Below are positions 9,468-18,983 of a stretch of 64,000 bases of DNA, in pieces. Below the pieces are notes generated by a model, which was not told the origin of the DNA, searched no databases, and saw only the letters and a list, made by a program, of their open reading frames with translations. Position numbers and translations under genes: made by a program. Every line of letters starts with the position of its first letter. The stretch's first letter is position 1. This DNA is from Blasia pusilla (taxonomy: Eukaryota > Marchantiophyta > Marchantiopsida > Blasiales): NCBI GenBank assembly GCA_050084515.1, contig CM114275.1, positions 13,454,001 through 13,518,000 of the forward strand. Direction: 5' to 3'.

Positions 9468-9869
9468 TCAACCTGTCGGAGTCCGACGGGTTGTTTTGTC
9501 TCTGACCAATCTGTTGCCTTCCGATGGGTTGGTCAGGGAAAAAAAAAACCCGTCGGACTCACCATTTTTTTTGTCCGTGAGCAACCCGTCGAAAGGCGAC
9601 GGGTTGCTGGCCTAGAGCAGCCCATGCTCGGCTGAGAGCAACCCGTCGCTATCAGACGGGTTGCAGCTTTCCGGAAACACAAGGAAAACCCAAAAGCAAC
9701 TGCAACCCGTCGGGTTCCGACGGGTTGCAGGTACACCACGGTTTTCCCTGTGTATGTGGGAAAGATGCAACCTGTCGGAAACCGACAGGTTGCTCTCAGC
9801 CGAGCATGGGCTGGGGTTGCTCTAAGCCAGCAACCCGTCGCCTTCCGACGGGTTGCTCACGGACAAAAA
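9468..9869. repeat. Intron palindrome cluster forming one large foldback
   Basis: Palindromes start at about 9,468, 9,581, 9,638, 9,702, 9,767 and 9,830, plus a variant at 9,504-9,532. They lie within a single intron (9,390-9,948). The spacers are also mirrored: 'gtccgtgagcaac' at 9,573 against 9,852-9,864, and 'cccatgctcggctgagagcaac' (in two parts) against its complement at 9,790-9,812. About 150 bases on each side of roughly 9,716 are therefore inverted copies, with the 9,702-9,728 palindrome at the centre. Confidence 0.85.
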
Positions 9870-9948
9870 CAACGGAGATTAACACTCATTGAGCCTTACC
9901 CGAATTTGAAAATATATTTGAGATTATACTACAGGAATTGAGCCTTAC

Positions 9949-10470
9949 CCGAATCTGACTCGTCGCGGATGGGAGTGGGTACTTGTTTTTTATGATCCAC
10001 GATTGCGCCGTCCTCCACTTTAGCGACCTCTTGACGCACTGTAGGTTGAAGAGCTCGTCCTCGCTCCCTCCAGTCAACACCAAGAAGCAGCCCTTGTCAC
10101 TTAGATAAGCGTCTGCAAAGGAGAACAATAGCGCGATTTGGTCATAAGAGAGTGGCACATTCCACTCAGGTACCCCGTCCGACGGATGCTCGCCCCACAG
10201 TCGCAACCCCGAGGGCAGATCAGCGATCAAGAGATCCACCGCAACCTCTTCGACCACTCCATTCACCGTCTAGGCCGCGTGCCCGTTTCGTTGGAGCTCC
10301 CATCCCAGCGTTGTCAATTTATCGATGGCTGGTGTCGACGCTTGAGAACTGAAGCTTTTCAGCTCATCCAGTAGAGGAGTGAACTGAAGGAGGACGCTTG
10401 TCCGGGTCGTTATTTGTCTGTGTCTTCCCAAGGATGATGGACTGTATTCTCCTTGGGACAACCCTGACAC
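9949..10470 (-). CDS. Methylase exon with motif IV
   Basis: The frame reads 'LLDELKSFSSQ' to 'GWELQRNGHAA', a TAG at about 10,267-10,269, then 'VDLLIADLPSGLRLWGEHP', 'SYDQIALLFSFADAYLSDKG' and 'CFLVLTGGSEDEL'. The 'D-L-P-S' stands where N6/N4 DNA methylases have DPPY or DPPS; the second residue (P to L) is changed, so this copy is probably inactive. A GTAAGG donor lies at 9,948. In this class motif IV precedes motif I, as found here across the next intron. Confidence 0.7.
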
Positions 10471-10489
10471 CTCTCGCCTCGCTTCCCGA

Positions 10490-10990
10490 AGTCATGGACG
10501 GCTTGTTGGGGTCTCTATGACCTCAGACTCTGGTGGGGTTTTTTTCGCCGAGGACCTCATCCGACCCTCTCTCCCCCCTCGCCCAGACGATTCCGCCTCT
10601 AGCCTTGAATCTTTAGCCTCTCTTTGGGAAGACTCGGCCTCGGAATTTCCCTCCCCTCGCCTTGCCTTTGAGACCCGCTGTGGATTTGTCTTTGGCTGTG
10701 CGGACCTTGGAAGCCAACTCAGCTGTCTCGTGGGCTTGGTCTTCCGCATCTCCTCCTCAGAAGTCTTCAGGCTGCACAAAATTTGGGATGTCGTCTTGTA
10801 CTAAGGCCACTGCATCATGAAGCACTCGTAAATCCTTATCGGTGATGTCTTCAGGGTCGTTGAAGTCAAGCCAAATGGGGCAATTCTCCACCTCCCAATC
10901 AGACATGTGTTGCCTCATCTCCATGTCGTGCATGGAGAATGTCTCTCCATCAGGCGGCGAAGCCCACAATTTCAAGGCTGCCGGTAATTT
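10490..10990 (-). pseudogene. Further coding segment of the ParB/methylase gene, frameshifted
   Basis: Reading frames here carry 'LWASPPDGETFSMHDMEMRQ', 'WEVENCPIWLDFNDPEDITD' and 'LRVLHDAVALVQDDIPNF', which look like true protein sequence. They are followed by a low-complexity K/R/S/E-rich region. Continuity with 11,039 needs a frameshift near 10,990, and stops occur near 10,757. The segment lies between the middle exon and the methylase exons of the same gene. Confidence 0.5.
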
Positions 10991-11038
10991 TCCCCTTACA
11001 CTGGACGAGGTACCTGAAGACCATCCGTTGAGCAGCTT

Positions 11039-11957
11039 TTACTCAAATTGAATCGGTCGTCTGCTCCTGTAGATCTCGCTTCTTCTTTGCTTGATCCCGT
11101 TTGTTCCCCTCGATTTCTTCGTCAAGCTCTGCCTGAGGAGGACATAAACCTTGAACATTGTCTTGAATCCTGGGTTTTTTATTGGCTTGTCCAGGATGTC
11201 ATCGAGCCAAACCTTGAAATCTACAGAACTTTCCAGGTTTGCTTTGTCCGGAATGGGCTCTAATCTTTTGAGCTCCGCTTGCAGACCGTCCAACACGGAC
11301 TTCCCAATAACCCGCAACGCGTCCCAGAACGACCATTCGCGTAGCCTGTGGGAGATCACTGGATCGGACACACCCGGAGGATGGTGTGCCGCCCTCTTCT
11401 GGGCCTCTGTGCCCTCGAGACCGATTTTCATCAGTCGGATCCTCCTAAACTCGCTTATGCCGGACAACGCAAACGGATGCACGCGATCCAGGGACACTTT
11501 CTCCCCAATCCGACCTTGCGGATCTTCATCCCTTTTCTGCAGGCGCTTGATAATCGCCTTCAACTCCTTGTAGAACTCCGGACCAAGTTCGGGATTGAGA
11601 ATGTTGATGTATCACTGCATCTTGCTCGCCGTGTATTTCGTGGCTGCAGATACTGCAGCTTGGATGAATTTTGCGCACTCAGACCCAGATACTTTCTCCC
11701 TCCGCTCCAGCTCCAGTGCAGCGCTCTTCTTCGTGGCCTGTATCTTCGACCAGCAAAGGAGGGTTACGGCTGCATCTTGGGAAATAAACTTATTTGCCCA
11801 AGTTTTCTTTTTTATCTGAGCACCCTTTGCAAGCATCTGATTTACCATGGCGTTGCCCAAGAACCCCTTGTTCTCTCCCGGGTGCATCGTAAGCACCTTC
11901 TTCACCCGATCGCAGTCCTGGATCGAGTGGTGGGTGATATTCCCCTCCGATACAATC
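11039..11957 (-). CDS. Middle exon of the ParB/methylase gene, unknown fold
   Basis: The exon starts after a CAG acceptor at 11,958 with 'RIVSEGNITHHSIQDCDRV' and stays in one frame to about 11,039, except for a TGA near 11,607 between 'YTASKMQ' and 'YINILNPELG'. The second part includes 'SHRLREWSFWDALRVIGKS', 'VDFKVWLDDILDKP' and 'FKTMFKVYVLL'. It is mostly helical and basic. I recognise no domain. Its place between ParB and methylase suggests a linker or target-recognition region. Confidence 0.55.
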
Positions 11958-12057
11958 CTGCACATCCAAACTCAACCCGTCAGAAAATTAGATGGGTTCC
12001 TACAGTCCGACAGGTCGTCACAGCTCAAGGTCGCATTCTAGGAACGAGCTAAATGAT

Positions 12058-12523
12058 GCAACCCGTCGGAGTCCGACGGATTGCATTCAGATTTGCTAAT
12101 GCCTGGTTTCAACCCGTCGGACTCCGACGGGTTGTGCAATTGAACATACTAACGTGAACATAGCAACCCGTCGCAGTCCGACAGGTTGCGCAATTGAACG
12201 GAAACTTGCAATTTGACGCAAAATTTGCTAAACCAACTTCCGAATGCAACCCGTCGGACTCCGACGAGTTGATTTCAGTCAAAAACAGTTTCGAGTCAAG
12301 CAACCCGTCGGACACCGACGGGTTGCTTTGGGCAAAAAACACACTAAACCTGCGGTCAGTCGAACAACTCGTCCGAGTGCGACGAGTTGCTTTCTTCAAA
12401 AAACATCCTGAAAAGGCGGCGAGTCGAGCAACTCGTCGGAGTCCGACGAGTTGCTTTCGGCAAAAAAAAACCTAACCCATTCATCAATGAGTAAACGCAA
12501 CTCGTCGGACTCCGACGAGTTGC
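12058..12523. repeat. Intron palindrome array, eight units
   Basis: Eight palindromes start near 12,058, 12,109, 12,163, 12,246, 12,300, 12,364, 12,428 and 12,497. The left ones are GCAACCCGTCGG-type; those from 12,364 carry the linked change CAACTCGTCGG..CCGACGAGTTG, altered on both arms so pairing is kept. All lie in the intron 11,958-12,576 of the ParB/methylase gene. Confidence 0.88.
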
Positions 12524-12576
12524 GTTTGGCCAAAAGCATCCCAACAACAGTCCCGACCCAACAAGAAGATACTCAC

Positions 12577-13051
12577 GTGTTCATGGCATGCATGGCCATC
12601 TCCACCCTTGCCATGTGATGAGGGAATGGATGAAGGACCACTGCCTTCACGCAAAAATGTGCCTCCAAGGAGTTGGGCCGCTCCTCTGCAAACTTGGTCC
12701 ACGCTATGAACCTCTGATTTCCATCCCAGATGAAGAAATACAGATTCCTCATCCAGCTGAATTCCATGCCCTCTACTTGCCTTCTGAAATCCTGGTCTCT
12801 CATCCTCTTGAATGTGTCGAGCTTATCCAAGTCCTCCTCCGTAACCAGGGCTTGGGTTCCATGCTCGTCGTAAGGCTGAACATAGAAGGGAGGAAAGCTG
12901 TCGACGTAGGATGCTGTCGCCGCCGATTGTTTAAACTTCGCGATATCCTCGTCGGACTGAATTTCGCGGACGTATTCCATTGTCCGCAATCGGCAGAGTG
13001 GAATCCTCGGGGCGTTGTGGCCCTCCATCAGTGCCATCTCCTTTACCACTT
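12577..13051 (-). CDS. ParB-like domain exon
   Basis: The conceptual protein reads 'APRIPLCRLRTMEYVREIQS' at the start, has a spaced Ser-containing helix ('AKFKQSAATASYVDSFPP'), then 'FYVQPYDEHG', and ends 'NLYFFIWDGNQRFIAWTKFA'. This is the ParB-N layout: an IPL..L..R strand, a later 'PF.V.p' strand and the box equivalent to 'v.DGN.R..A'. ParB-family domains bind DNA or act as CTPases or nucleases; which applies here is unknown. The exon has no internal stop over about 158 residues and ends at a clean GTGAGT donor (12,576). Confidence 0.7.
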
Positions 13052-13139
13052 GTCAGAACCGGGACAAGATCAATAAGCTACACTGAATTCCCAATGAATT
13101 GCAATTCACATAATTCAAAAAACCCAGATCCTCTCTTAC

Positions 13140-13769
13140 CCGCTCGAAAATTGGGTCGGTTTCTTGACCAGCCAACTTGTCTGAGACTGAAGCCGGAAAA
13201 TCGACTGGGAACTCGTCGATCCGATAGAGGTCGATGTCTTCCGCCGGGCTTGGAGACGAGAATGATCGCTCTCCGGCTTCTTCGGCAATGTCCACCATCT
13301 CCACGCTGGTGGTCCTCATGACCTCATCGTCCGTGATTTGAACTTCTGGCGTTTCCGCTATGTTGATTGTGTCCCCGGACTTCATCGGGGACATTTCCCG
13401 CATCTCAAAACTTTTGGTTGGACGGGTAGGGCTATTGTCAATGGCTATCTCTTTTTCCCTCCTCGCTTTAGCCAATTCTGCTCTCCTCACCGACGCGTCC
13501 AGACGCTTCTTTTCTCTCTTTTCTTCGGCGATCCTTTTCTTCAAGGCCTGCGACGTCTCAGCCTCTGCGTTCTGTTTATCGATTGTCTCCTGAACACGTC
13601 TCGCAAGAAGCTCTTGGTTGTGCATCTCCGCTTCCCGCTCCCGCTCCTCGATTTCCTACTGCCTAATTTCATTCGCCGAACGAGGCCCTGGAGATGCTGA
13701 CGTGGGAGTCCTAATGGACTTTGGAGTGAAGCTCCCAGACTTGTTGGCTTGTGATTTTTTCCTCGTCAT
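13140..13769 (-). CDS. Exon 1 of the ParB/methylase gene: basic coiled-coil N-terminus
   Basis: The exon starts 'MTRKKSQANKSGSFTPKS', a basic Ser/Thr-rich head that could serve nuclear targeting. A TAG at about 13,657 follows. Then comes a charged coiled coil ('EIEEREREAEMHNQELLARR', then 'KKRIAEEKREKKRLDASVRR') and an acidic tail with 'DLYRIDEFPVDFP'. A GTAAGA donor lies at 13,139. The acceptor of the next exon near 13,052 leaves a one-base phase mismatch, so either an indel or another border is involved. Confidence 0.6.
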
Positions 13770-14920
13770 TTTTTCCGGAAATTCCTCCACCTATGTCCAC
13801 GATGAATCGCTTGATCAGTCGCCTTGCTGATGTCGAGATGAGTCGCCTTGATGGGTAGCTCGAATCGTCTCGCGATCGTTCAGTCGAACCGTCTCGCTCT
13901 CGTTTGGTCGAACCATCTCGCTCTCATTCCCTCGTATCGACTTACGATGACTCGCCGTGTGAAACGCCCCTTGGTATCTGATCAGCTGCTGCGCTGGAGA
14001 GAGAGGAATGGAGATCGCAAAATAAGAAACCTGAAATGAGCAATTTTTGCCCTATTTATACTTTTCTAGCCGTTTGGCTGACCGTTGGATCACGTCGTCC
14101 TTTCGACGGCGACGTGCCGGAGGTTACAGAAGTCCGGAGGTGAAAAATGGCAACCCTTCGGAGTTCGACAGGTTGTGCGCCTCCGCCGTCCTGGGTACGT
14201 CGCCACGTGCGCGAGCAACCCGTCGGAGACCGACGGGTTTAGCGCCTCCGTCGTCTTTAGACAAGAACGCGAGGTACCCGCGCAACCCGTCGGAGACCAA
14301 CATGTTGCGCGCCTCCGCCGTGTTCAGACAAGAACGGGACGTACCCAGCCCATCCGTCGGAGACCGTTGGGTTGCACGCTTCCCTCGTCAAGGGTTAAGA
14401 ACACGGGCTTCCCGCGCAACTCGTCCGGAGTCCGACAGATTGCACACTTCCTTCATGTAAGCACCACAAGGCGAGGCCCTTGCGCAACCCGTTGGAGGGC
14501 GACGGGTTGCACGCCTCGCCGTCTTTGGGCAAATAGGTGCAGCACCCGCGGAACTCGTCGGGAACAGACGGTTTGCACGTCTCAAGCATCTTCGGGCAAG
14601 AAGGAGCGGTATCCGAGCAACTCGTCCGAAGCCGACGGGTTGCACGCTTCGGTTAGCTTGTGGAAATTTTTGAGTTACCAGGACTCCGACGGGTTCCAAC
14701 AAAATGAAGTGTGCTTTGCAACCCACGTCTCTGCTTCCCAAATCCGGTAACACATTGCAACAGAATTGGATCCATAGTGTCAGACAATGTCACCTACCGA
14801 ATTCATCTTGTCAGTAAAAATTTGTCAGGAGTATCTGTTTTCCTATTCACTATAAATTAAAAATTATCATTCTCATTCTCATTCTTATTCTCACCCTCCT
14901 CCCGTACGAAATTTCTGGGA
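13770..14920. promoter_or_regulatory. Divergent intergenic region between methylase and transposase genes
   Basis: About 1.15 kb lies between the ATG at 13,769 (minus) and the first coding segment near 14,921 (plus). It should hold both promoters. Directly upstream of the minus gene are short repeats of 'tcgtctcgctctcgttcg' type (13,855-13,935) and a 'tatttatactttt' TATA-like stretch near 14,053. The rest is dominated by the 67-base palindrome array. No ORF here is convincing; open frames across the array are a by-product of its GC-rich repeats. Confidence 0.5.
14150..14697. repeat. Regular 67-base palindrome array
   Basis: Units start at 14,150, 14,215, 14,282, 14,349, 14,416, 14,484, 14,550 and 14,617, with a half unit near 14,680. 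Spacing is 65, 67, 67, 67, 68, 66 and 67. Each unit is a GCAACCCGTCGGAG-CCGACGGGTTGC-type palindrome followed by a related spacer containing 'cgcctccg(c/t)cgt' and 'acaagaacg'. It is thus a tandem array whose conserved core is the palindrome. Confidence 0.88.
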
Positions 14921-15599
14921 ATGGATAATTATGTTAAGCTCACTTGTGGCAGTCATCTGGTGGCCCTTCCTCAATCAGAAATCATTCGACCCCGAGCTCG
15001 TGAGTCTTTCATAGCAGTGGATGAAAATTTTCTGTTTGTTCGATTTCTTCTGCAAATTCGAACCATCTTTGTATCCAAAGATGTTAGGTGGACGGTACGG
15101 AAGAAATAATAGGTGAGACGGTCCAGCCAGTGACCTCAGACTGTAAAGTATGGAATCTCCTACCTCTAGCAAATGGTCAATACAGAGTTTACGGCCTGCC
15201 CCTGAATTCGTATGTTTCCCAAGTAGACGGTCTAGAATTTCCTAGTGCTCCGAGCTCTACGTTTGCAACTCCAAGCTGTGCAGATCCGGCTTCGACTCCA
15301 ACTTCACACGCTCGTATCAATGTTCTTCCTGAAGAGATTCCGATGTTATCAACCTCAGTGGATCTGTCGGACACCAACCGGGCCCTCTGTCCGCCTACTC
15401 GTCCCTCTTGCGAGTATCAGGCAATAGTTTGCTTTCGTCTCTGGCCTTGAAAATGTTCAAGCACATTCTTGTTGACGAGCTGCCACCCACGTAGGATGGT
15501 AATTGCATTTTTGAGTTGCCTCCACTTGCTGCTCCTGCTCAAAAGAAAGATGGAGGACGCCTTAAGGGTATGGACAGAAAGTCTGATTGTCATCGATGG

Positions 15600-15952
15600 T
15601 GCAGGCCTTAACGGACTAGTGCTTCAATTCCAGATGGTCCTTGGATTGTCTCCCGCCGCCAATGCGTGGGAGCCTTGGAGTGTAGAAGTCCAGCATGCCC
15701 GTATCTAGAGCGCAACGGGCGAGTCAATACGTGCAATTCCCCCCCAAGAATGCAGAAACTCCATACGAGGTCGGTGCCACCATACCGCCGGGAGGCCATC
15801 GATGTCCTCATTTTCAGGCATCGCCCTTCTGCGTTGGAGCGTGTCCTGCATACATATTTTTCATTGTCCACGACTTGGGCTTCACGTCAGAGTACACAAT
15901 GCTGGTAGTTCATGTTGGCTCCCACACTCATCCTGTGACCGATGCAATTTAG
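15600..15952 (+). pseudogene. N-terminal Cys/His zinc-finger region of the transposase
   Basis: Across frames the segment gives 'GPWIVSRRQCVGALECRSPA', 'CPYLERNGRVNT', then 'GGHRCPHFQASPFCVGACPA' and 'LVVHVGSHTHPVTDAI'. The C..CPa...H.G.H.HP arrangement resembles WRKY/GCM- and FLYWCH-type fingers found at the N-terminus of MULE-like transposases. This finger would bind the element ends. A stop and a frame change follow directly after 'TDAI'. Confidence 0.55.
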
Positions 15953-15970
15953 AGACACATCAAGGAGGAT

Positions 15971-16895
15971 GTGGCGAAGAAAGTAGCCGAGGTCTACAGA
16001 AACTCTCTGGGTTCAAAGCCCGGAGTGATCAAGCTCACAACGGCATCACAAATTTGTGAACAATTGCTTGGAATCCCTGGACAGGGTGAGATCACGGCGG
16101 TTGAGGAGAAACAACTCTGGGAAAATCTTGCCTTTCTCGCTGATCCTGAATGCTTCCGGAATTTGCTGCGTCAAATACGAGTTCTGGATGGAAAGACGGC
16201 CGAAATGGATGCCATTGCCAAAATCAAGGCCAACTCCAGATTTCCATTCATTCAGAGATGGCAGTTCATGGGCCAAGGAGGCGAGGGATCCAGGGCCTAT
16301 GTCTTCAAAATGTCAAAGATCGAATGAGGGAAGGGGAAGATCTTTACGGGAGCTGGGTAAGCTTTGATATTTGCTACAGAGTGCTGAACGGATGGTTGAC
16401 GATGGGTGCTCACGTTTATGACCATGTGGAGAAGGGACTCAAAACTATATTTGTCTATGAAGTAAAGGCAGAAGACGTTGATAGTTTGAAGATGTGTTGG
16501 TTACTCTTATTGGAGGTGGTGAAGGAAAACAAAAGGCCACCTCCGGAAATTTATGGGTTCATGGCAGACAATGCACAACCTGGGTGGATTGCTATCCAGG
16601 AAGTGTTCTGGGGTGGAGAGGTTCAACTGGAGAGGGAAAGGTCAGATGCTTTCCATTGGCAACAGTCTGTGACCCGGTGCACCAAATCTTGCATCAAGGA
16701 GAATAAGAGGACAGAGCATGTCACTCTATTCCAACGCTGCAAGGACAGCAAAACCTTGAAGCAGGCCATGGAATGCCAGGAAGAACTTCATGGGTGGTGG
16801 AGGAAGCATGCGATTGAGGGGAAGTACAAAGAGTTGTGCTCTTGGTTGAGTTGGTGGACTATACGTATGAGACAATGGGGAAACTTCATGCGGCA
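15971..16895 (+). pseudogene. Transposase linker and DDE core part 1
   Basis: The first part is helical: 'EVYRNSLGSKPGVIKLTTAS', then 'WENLAFLADPECFRNLLRQI'. The core in the next frame reads 'SWVSFDICYRVLNGWLTMGA', 'TIFVYEVKAEDVDSLKMCWL', 'YGFMADNAQPGWIAIQEVFW' and 'SDAFHWQQSVTRCTKSCIKE'. D in 'FDIC' and D in 'FMADN' are candidates for the first two catalytic acids. The 'HW' equals the H of the C..H insert of MULEs, but the expected Cys two positions upstream appears lost (D-A-F-H). The exon ends in 'WGNFMRQ' before a GTGAGT donor. Confidence 0.6.
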
Positions 16896-17006
16896 GGTGA
16901 GTTCACTATTTTGTCTTGTCAAGCTCACGCTGAGAATTGTTTGTAAAGTTGTAGCTCAGGGTGAGAAGCGTGGGAACTATAGGGATTTCAAACCGAAGAA
17001 ACCAAG

Positions 17007-17229
17007 CAAGTCGTTCGGATCGACGGGTTGTTCGAGTGTGCAACCCGACGGAAACCGACCCAACCCGCCGGGACCCGACGGGTCACGAGTCGTTCATGGG
17101 ATGCTCGCCTTGCAACCCGCCTGGTTCCGACGGGTTGCGAGGGTGGGTTTAAGGTTACAACACGCCGGGACCCGACGGGTCGAGTCGTTCATGGGATGCC
17201 TCGGCCTGCAACCCGCCTGGTTCCGACAG
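17007..17229. repeat. Palindrome cluster in the transposase intron
   Basis: Variants of the palindrome occur at 17,007-17,030, 17,041-17,060, 17,061-17,083, 17,112-17,138, 17,158-17,180 and 17,208-17,229. Here the form is CAACCCGCCGGGACCCGACGGG(T)-like. A block of about 95 bases ('gagtcgttcatgggatg' plus palindrome) is tandemly duplicated (17,086-17,138 and 17,181-17,229). Confidence 0.75.
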
Positions 17230-17299
17230 TCGGTTATTTCTTTGACTCTCGAGTTATTTTCGTTCCCTTCTAACATTGCCGTCGTTGCAAGGATTGAAC

Positions 17300-17845
17300 G
17301 TTCATGAAAATGCCCTCTGCCCCAACACAAGTGGAGCTGAAAGTGTTCATTCCTCTTGGTGGTCGTCACAAGCATGCCAACGAATTTCACTTATGGAGGC
17401 ATGCCAACAAGACCAGGCAAGATCAATGCTACAGTCTGCAGCATCCCATATCTTCCTCACAAAAGGCATAACAAAAGGAAAGGGGTCGCCGATCTCACGA
17501 GCTCTATGTCGTATGGTTGTGAGATCTGGTGATGAAAAAATGTATGTGGAAGCCTTCAACCGGTGCGTAGGTGGAACTCCACTCGAGCAAGACGTACACA
17601 TTGGTGGGGATATTTGTGGGCGGGTTTCAAGACGTCCCATACAGATGGTGGTAGAGCAGTCCGAGCGAGACTCGTGGAGACCAGATAAGTATCTTGACTT
17701 CAGGCAGGTGAAGAGGCAGCATCGAGGAACGAATCCGGTGATTGATTTGGATGAGGAAATTACGCCGCCCAGGTATTTGGGGACCCCGGACCCGTCCCAA
17801 ATCTGTGATGGAGTTACTTTTCCAAAATTTTCTGTGATTCAGTGA
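17300..17845 (+). pseudogene. Transposase core part 2 with candidate catalytic Glu
   Basis: The frame reads 'ENALCPNTSGAESVHSSWWS', 'ISLMEACQQDQARSMLQSAA' and later 'CRMVVRSGDEKMYVEAFNRC'. In MULE-type transposases an 'n.aE..H..w' block followed by 'sLl.A...D' supplies the third acidic residue, so E in 'GAESVH' is the candidate. The downstream region is charged, with 'NPVIDLDEEITPPRYLG', and ends at a stop at 17,845. Confidence 0.55.
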
Positions 17846-18585
17846 ATGTTTTATTTCAAAAGCCCTCCGTTGCTGGAAGTTTGCAACATCCTGTCACTGG
17901 GTGGTTCAACAATATGGGATTCCGTAATGGAGGTGGATTGCAACCTAAAACGGTGGCATATATCTCGGAGCAACCCAGGACGTGGACCCACCTGCAGGGC
18001 AGGATCTAATGGCATTAGGAGAGCATGCGGCACTTTCCTAAATAAGAATCGTACAAGGATTAGACGACCACTGCCTGGGTTTTGGGGACTCGAAACCTTT
18101 GATCGTTTCACGATGACCGGGGATCAATTGAAGTACTTCTTCTGCCCAAATGAATCTTGCACTTTCCGAAAGTCTTATCCGCCTGCCATTGGAGCTCCGG
18201 GGAATACCCCCACGATTTGGCCCATCGCCGCAGGTACGAACTGCACTCAAGACGAAGTGGGCAATCTTACAAGTGCCGATTTCAGACTCGTAGACGGGGG
18301 AAGTTCGGAGCATGTTCGCATTACAGAGACCTTTGCATTTCGTATTCAACCCAAGATTGATATCAACATGTACCCGGAGAAGGTGGATGATCTCAATCCA
18401 TTATTTCTGTTTGAGTGTAGAAATGGGGTGAAGAGAAACAGAATGTGTAGGCCAACGGTGGAGAGAGCAAAGTTTAATTGCATCAGCTCGGGAGGCAAAA
18501 ATGGAGATCATCGCCACGAAAGATGTCTTGAGTGGCAATGGAATAGAAGGATGTATTGAGTCAGAACAACACTTTGTAAATTCAA

Positions 18586-18861
18586 GTGTCATGCAGGGGT
18601 GTATGTGGTGCACACATCTGTTGCTTTCCCACATGTTCATGTGATGACTTTGTCCAAAGAGAGACAAGTGGCAAAAGGTATTTCCCTTGTAAGCACATGT
18701 ACTATGTGTTCTTTGGTAGTTTTAAGAGAGTCGGAGGTAGGAGTAGGAATCCACCAACCATTGTCCCTCAAAGAAGTGCAAAGTATTTTAAACAAACCAC
18801 TTTGAGGATGCAAAATGAGGTTTTAGATTGTACTTTTATTTTTCCTGAACCTTCACTTTGA
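18586..18861 (+). pseudogene. SWIM zinc finger of the transposase
   Basis: The plus-strand frame reads 'CGAHICCFPTCSCDDFVQRE' and 'GKRYFPCKHMYYVFF'. This gives the C-x-C-x(n)-C-x-H signature of a SWIM finger ('CSC' and 'CKH'), which sits C-terminal in Mutator transposases and binds DNA or protein. The region 17,846-18,585 between core and SWIM is open in one frame but unlike any family I know; it probably contains an intron. The end at 18,861 is the first stop. Confidence 0.65.
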
Positions 18862-18983
18862 GCTTGAACTCTATTCAGCCCGGGGCAAATGATAGATTTT
18901 TTCCAGACCTTGGATGGAAAAAGTGATTGGTTCCACACTTATGATTTCACTGATTTTTCATTTTTCTAAATTTTGTGCAATTT

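Larger units (their letters stand above)
8877..13769 (-). pseudogene. ParB-like / N6-N4 DNA methylase gene, spliced and decayed
   Basis: This minus-strand gene begins at the ATG at 13,769 ('MTRKKSQANKSGSFTPKS') and ends near 8,877, or at about 8,793 if a frameshift near the end is ignored. Domains in order are a basic N-terminus and E/K/R-rich coiled coil (exon 13,140-13,769), a ParB-like domain (12,577-13,051), a middle part of unknown fold (11,039-11,957 and 10,500-10,990), methylase motif IV (9,949-10,266) and methylase motif I (8,877-9,389). Good splice borders are seen at 12,576/11,958 (GTGAGT..CAG) and 9,948/9,390 (GTAAGG..CAG). In-frame stops lie near 13,657, 11,607 and 10,268, with a frameshift near 10,990. 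Both introns are full of palindromes. ParB plus methylase fusions are known in bacteria and phages; in a plant mobile block this is unusual. The transposase gene at 14,921 is divergently arranged. Confidence 0.75.
14921..18861 (+). pseudogene. MULE-like DDE transposase with SWIM finger, spliced and decayed
   Basis: The plus-strand order is an N-terminal region with conserved-looking pieces at 14,921-15,440, a Cys/His zinc-finger region (15,600-15,952), helical linker (15,971-16,320), DDE core part 1 (16,320-16,895), an intron starting GTGAGT at 16,896 that holds palindromes, DDE core part 2 with the 'GAESVHSSW' segment (17,318-17,845), and a SWIM finger (18,586-18,720). Pieces switch frame several times, so introns, frameshifts or both are present. 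Mutator-type transposases combine a zinc finger, a DDE domain with an inserted Cys/His, and a C-terminal SWIM, which fits. Terminal inverted repeats and target-site duplications were not found. Confidence 0.65.

Noticed and set aside
14150-14697. CRISPR-like appearance of the 67-base array
   Set aside because: The repeated core is an imperfect, covarying palindrome, spacers are related to each other, no cas genes are present and the context is a plant transposon.
13848-14750. Long plus-strand open frames across the palindrome array
   Set aside because: They run through GC-rich repeats with period 67, switch meaning with each unit and match no protein; they are by-products of the repeat.
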